NCBI GenBank assembly: GCA_028274465.1
Contig: CM051456.1
Coordinates: 102,647,348 to 102,711,347 of the forward strand
Direction of reading: 5' to 3'
DNA length: 64,000 bases
DNA from: Plantago ovata
Taxonomy: Eukaryota; Streptophyta; Magnoliopsida; Lamiales; Plantaginaceae
Below the pieces are notes generated by a model. The model searched no databases and had not been told where the DNA came from. It saw only the letters and a list, made by a program, of their open reading frames with translations. Made by a program: the position numbers and the translations under genes. Shown in pieces: positions 58,284 to 64,000 of this stretch. The stretch's first letter is position 1. Every line of letters begins with the position of its first letter.

Positions 58284-61200
58284 GGAGAGCAGTCATAATC
58301 ATGTGTACCCAACGAAACCTAATGATACACACCTTCCCAAACGGGCTAGGCAGGTAACGGATGTACACCCGACAACCCCGGCAAAACCTACATCACAGCC
58401 CCCCAAGGCTCGGATAATTAGGAAGAGTCGCAAATCCAACTCGTCTCCGTCATCAGACAAGGTGGCATGTCATGTTTTTATTTCGAAAGCAATTAGTACC
58501 GTGAATCTTACATGTTCTCATTTGTTACAATCACGATGAATAGGTAACGTATTGTACACGGTTGAGTATTACGCAACTGTCAAAGCTGAACACCAAAGTT
58601 AAAGATAGACTAGCAGAGGTCTTTAAGGGGAGTTGTTTTGAAGGTTAACCAAGATTAACTTTGAAAAACACCACAGGGACCTGGTGCATTGGTTAATTCG
58701 AAATTATAATCCAGTTGCAAGTGTCTTGAGAGTCAATGACCTGACGTTTCATGTCACTGATGCTTTGGTTGGAAGCGCCCTAGGGGTTCCATCAACAGGG
58801 CAGGAAATCATCATAGATGAAACTGACAAAACTGGTTATGAAAATTTCAATAGTCATTTCAGTTTTAACCGATACGATAGGGTAGTTATGAGCGATTTAC
58901 GTAGAGTTTTGAAGCAAGGTGGTCAAAATGATCAAGTGTTCGAGTTGCAGTACCTTGTATATGCTTTTGGAGTGTTACTATTTCCGGAGATGTCCCTTGA
59001 TTTACATTGCAAATTTCTAAACCTCCTGGTTGATATGGAGAACTTACATAAAAAGAATTGGGCAAAGTTGATAAGAGAGACAACGAACAAAGCCGTGGCC
59101 GTATATCAAAAAAAACCAACCTATATGACTGCATGCCCATTTCTGTTGGAGGTACAATCAAATTTCTTTGACACCTGCCATTTGTCTGATTATTTAGCAT
59201 GATGGGATCGTGAATTATGCTTTATTGAATTGCTGTCAGGTCCTCTTCTTTTCACTGGTGTCTCCATCTAAATTGAGAGGGCATAAGGTATGCCTCTCGA
59301 GTGACATGACGTACGTTGAACAGCTCACTAGGAAATTAGTCCGTGGCATCATGCATGACTTTAAGCAATCTTCCGAACAATTGTACAAGGATCCAAAGGT
59401 CATAACCTTTATTGCTGTAGTAGTAATTTCATATATAGTGATTTTCTCATGTTTCTGTTTTTAATTGTTTAACTACAAGAGCTCAACATTTTTTCTAAGA
59501 CTCTTTTAAATGTTTCAGGCTTGCGTGGTGAACGGGGCAACTACTAACTCTGTAATCAGGGATCAGTCTGACCTAGAGGCAGAGGGAGAAGGCATATCGA
59601 TTTTCGACGTACGTTGCGCGGAAGACGGAGATTCGAATGAAGACCAAACTACGTCTGATAGATACGAAGATTCGGATAACATGTCTAAGAGGTCCAGGAA
59701 TGATATGCACTTTGTCCCCTCTGCAATGGGCACGCGAGATTCGCAACAGACTCTGGATGAGCTTGCAGATATCATATGGCCAAATTCTATTAAAGGCTTG
59801 CAGTTGGGAGATAAGATCGTTAAAAGTTTGGACGGCATGAATGGGAAACTAGAGAAATTGAAAACAGATATTGTGGGTGTCGTAACGTCTGCTGTCGAGA
59901 AGCAATTGACTGGTGGTCTTACGAACCTATTCAATAAGAATAAGCCAGAGTACCCCTCACCCACAGGAGAAGAGTCAGAAATAAAAGAAGGAAATAACAA
60001 CAATCTAGAGTACTGGGAAACCCAAGAGGAAACGGAGAACAAATCAGAGTACCGCGAAGATAGAGAAGAGGAGAAGTGGGAATCTCATCATAAAGATTTG
60101 GATGACGAGGCAGAGATAAAAGAATCACTTTCGTCGCAGATGTTCTCAGATGAAAATGAATTGATTCAAACGATCCTTGGTTTTGTTATGCCCCAAAGGT
60201 ATGCAGTTTACGTTGGATTTAAGCCCTGTTCCAAATATATGTTGTTTCGCATAATGAGGATACGAATGAACATTTTTATGTTTGATGCAGTACGATTGTT
60301 GTACGGATTGGACACTGCACCCTAAGTAAAGTGGCCTTGCAGGATTTGTTAATGAGGAATTTCGTGCATAAAAGTGTAAGATATTTTGTTTGAATTGTGA
60401 GTTCCAGACTTGTTGATATATTGCTCACGTAATGATATGTGTGTTGTGATTGCAGGTGATTGATTGTGTTGCTTTATTGTGCACATCTGTTGCACTTAAA
60501 GATGGGCAGAGTGTGTGGTTCATGCCCACCGATATGGAAAGTTTGCAGTGCGAAGGGTTTTTAAAAGCAGGAGAAGAAGGCACTAAATCTGTGTCAGACA
60601 AACCAATCAATGTTTTTGTTCCTGTCATGGTTGCCAATGGGCATTGTATCCTGGTAATTTTTAAAGTCAAAAGTTGCACTCTAGAGGTGTATGACACTGA
60701 TCCATCAACTGATATGCCTAGAAACCCCCACGTTGCCCTTGTTAAAAAGAAGGTATGACCATTAATACTTGTTGCCGCTGTCATGTGAATAATTACTCAT
60801 GACTATTTTGTTGTTAAATTGCAATATGGTTTGCCGCAGGCCACTGAAGTTGAAAGGTTAATCTTAAGATGGTGGGGTGGTAAGAAACTTAGATCTGATG
60901 ACGTTGAATTTGATTTTGATTATAAGAAGAGTATCCCGATACACAGTAATAGGTAATACCTTCATTATAATTAATAACCATTAAATATGAAATTTCCAGC
61001 TAGATATTTTAAATGGACTCACTTGTGTGCAGGGTGGACGCTGCTGTTTACGTTTGTATGGAGATGATGGTGAAGGCAAGGGTAATAGAGCGATCATCCC
61101 TCGAGACAGAGGTAACAGTAACACACAGTTTCATCTCATGTCACGTTGATCACAAGGGAAAATTGCATTGTTGTTCCTATTTTTTTTTTTTTTATTTTTA

Positions 61201-64000
61201 TTTTGTTTTTTGAAACCTAGTTTACGGAAAATAGGACTTGATATATACTCTCACCTGGACCCAATGTGCAAGGGGAAATTGTTTTGGGACCATATTTTGT
61301 AATGTTTCTTTTATCATCATGTATACAGATCTACTTTACTTTACGGTTAACTACTTTCAATTTTCTATTGGTATGTAGGAGGATTTCCAGAGAGCATGCA
61401 AAAACATCGTCTTGTCATTGTACCGGCACCACCACAGGAATGAGAACACTGCGTTAGTGCCGTCAAACCTAATTTGGTTCTTTTGTTTATAATGAATATT
61501 CTATGCACTATAGTTGATTCCCATAACTGACCTTTCAGGAACACATACAATACGAAAGAATCAAGTGTGCCTTCAACATCATGCATGAATATGGAAACAG
61601 ATAAGCCCCATGGTAATCATGTGGCTCCACAGCGTGGCTCTACGCATTCCAAAAACAGAGCAAAGCAAGTAAGTGCTGCTCATTCTAGTCCGCGTGAGGC
61701 CCTGAATTCCAAAAGGGTCACGGATATGTTGACGTCACCACGTGATTTCCAAAAAGTAAAAAAAAAAGAAGTCAGAGTCTCCTGTAAGTGACAGTAACCA
61801 ACCCAAAAACAATGGAAAGAAACTTAATTTTAGTCCACTTGGGGCCATTAATTCAAAAAGGACCAAGCCACCAAGTGATTCTTTAAGTCAAAGAAAGATA
61901 AAATCAGTGCTTCTCACTCCTCAGTCCAAAAACAATGCAATCCAAGAAAGTGCGGTTCATTTAAGTCCACCTGGGGCCGTTAAATCAAAAAGGACCAATG
62001 AGATTGTGACGCCGCCAAGTAATTCCCAATTCAGAAAACCACAAAAGCCAGAGCCTCGCACTCCCCAGTCCAAAATCAATTCAAATCAAGAGCGTCCTGT
62101 TTTTTTAAGTCCACCTGGGGCTGTTAATTCCAAAAGGATCACGAAGACAACGTCGAGAAGTCCATTTGGTCAGCCTAATAACCCTGGAATACCTGACCTT
62201 TATGAAACCATCTGTACGGCTATGCCATCTAGTGAGCATGAATTGGTCAACTATCTATTATGGGAACATGGACATGGAAGGTGAAGTTACAACAACTCTT
62301 TTGTCTCTCTCCCTCGTTCTGTTTTGTTTATTTTGTTTCTTTATTCATGATCTAAGTATTCACGATAACTTAACTGTTCCTGGACAAACAGTGAAAGTTT
62401 GGTTGGTTTTGATGACCTCGCAATCTATCTCCGTAGATCAGATATGTTGACCCTGAATCCTCACACGTGGTTTAATGACCAAGTAAGGTCCTTCCATAAT
62501 TATTTTCATTACATATACTTGATACATATGTATTGTGTTAATGATTTGATAGGAACACAGTATGACATATACAGGTCATTAGTGGTGTTGCTGCCATGAC
62601 TTGGCTGGACAGGAAATTTCGAGGTGTTGACACCAATCACTGGGTTTTGCCTATGATGTTCTGTGTAAGGCCTAACTTAAATAACTGAATTGAACAAACA
62701 ATGACGTATCTCCCGACATACAACAGTTTCATTATTTTTTCCTATATTTTTCATAATATCAGACTGTGTGCAACATCATCAGCGGATCGTTGAAAGACAA
62801 GAAAAGCAGGTTTCATGACCCCTTACAAAGTGAGAAATCGTTGAAGGGATCTATAAAATTCTTTTTGAAAGGAATTTCTTCGTCAGAGTGCTCCACAATA
62901 TCCATACTAATAATCCATGAACACCATTTCACCGTGTGCCGGGTGAACTTGGACAACAGAACACTCGAAATTTGTGACACCTTGCTCTACGATAGAGCAA
63001 GTAAAAGATATTTGGAGTTGGCAATGAATTTGGTAAGTGTGTTACTTCAATACTTAGTCAGAGGGATGTAATCATATGTATTAATATGTAATATGCATCT
63101 TTGCGATTTCAGTGGTGTAAACAGAGATATAGTAGTATATTACAAGTTGGATATGCATTAAAAGGCTAACCAGGCCAGTTTGTGCAGGTCTCTACACTTG
63201 AGGAAACAACAACGACATTGGGCTTAGAAGATTTTAAACAGAAGCAATGGAACAAATTCAAAGTTTTTTATCCGCCAACTGTGCCAAATCAAGGCAACAT
63301 GTAAGCAATTAACATTACCACAGGTTATTATTTACCAGAACTGAGTGATGTATAAATAAATATGTTCTTATACATGCTGAATCTGACAAATGCAGTCTCG
63401 ATTGCGGCGTATACGCATCTCTCTTCTTGATGTTTCGGGAAGCCGTCAAAAGAACACTGAATGAAGTAAGACTCTCGATATAGATGTGATCTTTTCAGCC
63501 ATGCTCTACAGTTATGGTTGGCACCGTTTATTAATTAAACTCTTGTGATTGGATTACGCAGGAAGAAATAATTGCTACTCGCAGGAAGTTGGCAGAGTCA
63601 CTGTATACCTCTCGGGAGAACAGTATTTACCATAGGTGAATGAAAATGATAATGTTTTGCATCTGTGTTTATATTTGACAGTTGATTCATAAAATAGGTC
63701 AACTTTAATTAACTAATAATTACTTCTATATTAAAATGGAAATATATCTTATGATGCTTTGAAGCAAAACAATCTCAATACGTGCTCGCATCAAAGATAG
63801 GGACGGAGCCTATTTTATAGGCATGTGCACACCATTGAGGGTTCAGAACAGATTTGGGGAATTAAAGAAATCATTAGCCGATTTGTGACATCATTTTCCT
63901 TCCCCCACAGAGGAGGCGATCGTTTTGTTGTATCAACTGACGGTCATTGCGATTTTAAGTTTATAAATTCGGATCATGATTTGTTGAAGCATATCAAGGC
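58284..64000 (+). CDS. Ulp1-type (C48) cysteine protease, tandem domains, runs off window
   Basis: Exons 58284-58461, 58544-59151, 59240-59398, 59519-60198, 60291-60375, 60456-60752, 60841-60952, 61033-61111, 61379-61452, 61539-62280, 62392-62482, 62575-62664, 62763-63032, 63188-63300, 63396-63465, 63562-63635, 63911-64000+; borders are GT-AG and phases match. The N-terminal part resembles DUF1985 of plant Ulp1-type, often MULE-linked, proteins (HRDLVHWLIRNYNP, HCKFLNLLVDMENLHK), then an acidic region. Ulp1 domain 1 (60456-61111): NGHCILVIF...VYDTDP, but the Cys position is DAAVYVCMEM and the Gln position is His. A linker has four SPPGAVNSKR-like repeats. Ulp1 domain 2 (62392-63465): HHFTVCRV...ICDT, VPNQGNILDCGVYASLF, with His, Asp, Gln and Cys all present. 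Frame breaks near 58648 and at the A10 run 61758-61767. Substrate unknown (SUMO-like by family). Confidence 0.75.

Noticed and set aside
59152..59239. Stop codon at 59200-59202 as evidence that the Ulp1 gene is dead
   Set aside because: The stop lies in an 87-88 nt segment with clean GT-AG borders that joins in phase, so it is intronic.

Overview
The window is nuclear DNA of a flowering plant, most likely a eudicot. Genes are split by short GT-AG introns, intergenic DNA is AT-rich, the transposon families are plant-specific (Sirevirus-like Ty1/copia, CACTA with TNP2, hAT-type MITEs, TRIMs, an L1-like LINE), and host genes belong to plant families (HEN1, DUF295, an F-box family, RNR1-like RNase II). 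The species cannot be named from the sequence. A run of exactly 100 N at 24787-24886 marks an assembly gap of unknown true size.

Layout. 1-7400: transposon debris. It contains an RNase H-like pseudogene split by an apparent 5-kb inversion, a BED-finger fragment, a Transposase_24 pseudogene, a foldback MITE, an 861-bp hAT-type MITE and a CACTA end. 7843-8890: a DUF295 gene with one frameshift. 9163-13899 (minus): HEN1, the small-RNA methyltransferase, recognisable throughout but carrying a stop and two frameshifts. 14124-33529: two 3'-halves of one Sirevirus-like copia element facing each other in inverted orientation across the N gap. Each has a pol remnant, an array of small hairpins, a very large extra gene downstream of pol and a 1.63-kb LTR. 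33530-36730: gene-free. 36731-44292: a complete 7.56-kb CACTA element with 3-bp target duplication, TNP2 and a second multi-exon gene. 45103-50528: two TRIMs, a minisatellite and a 5'-truncated LINE, with perfect target duplications for the TRIMs and the LINE. 50807-52991 (minus): an AT-hook/PB1-like gene. 53501-54720: a MITE beside a truncated RNase II gene. 55660-56492: a small intact F-box-family gene. 57112-57749: a 319-bp tandem duplication. 58284-64000: a many-exon Ulp1-type (C48) protease gene running off the window.

The most unusual material is in two places. The Sirevirus-like pair has eight consecutive hairpins with a near-constant 7-nt loop and covarying stems just after pol, an extra gene that appears to contain at least three spliceosomal introns and its own TATA box, and heavy enrichment of TTGCTGA in both orientations, including the LTRs. 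The Ulp1 gene carries two tandem protease domains: the first has lost catalytic Cys and Gln, the second keeps the whole catalytic set.

The genes do not form a pathway. The locus is best read as a few host genes, several decaying, in a transposon-dense region.
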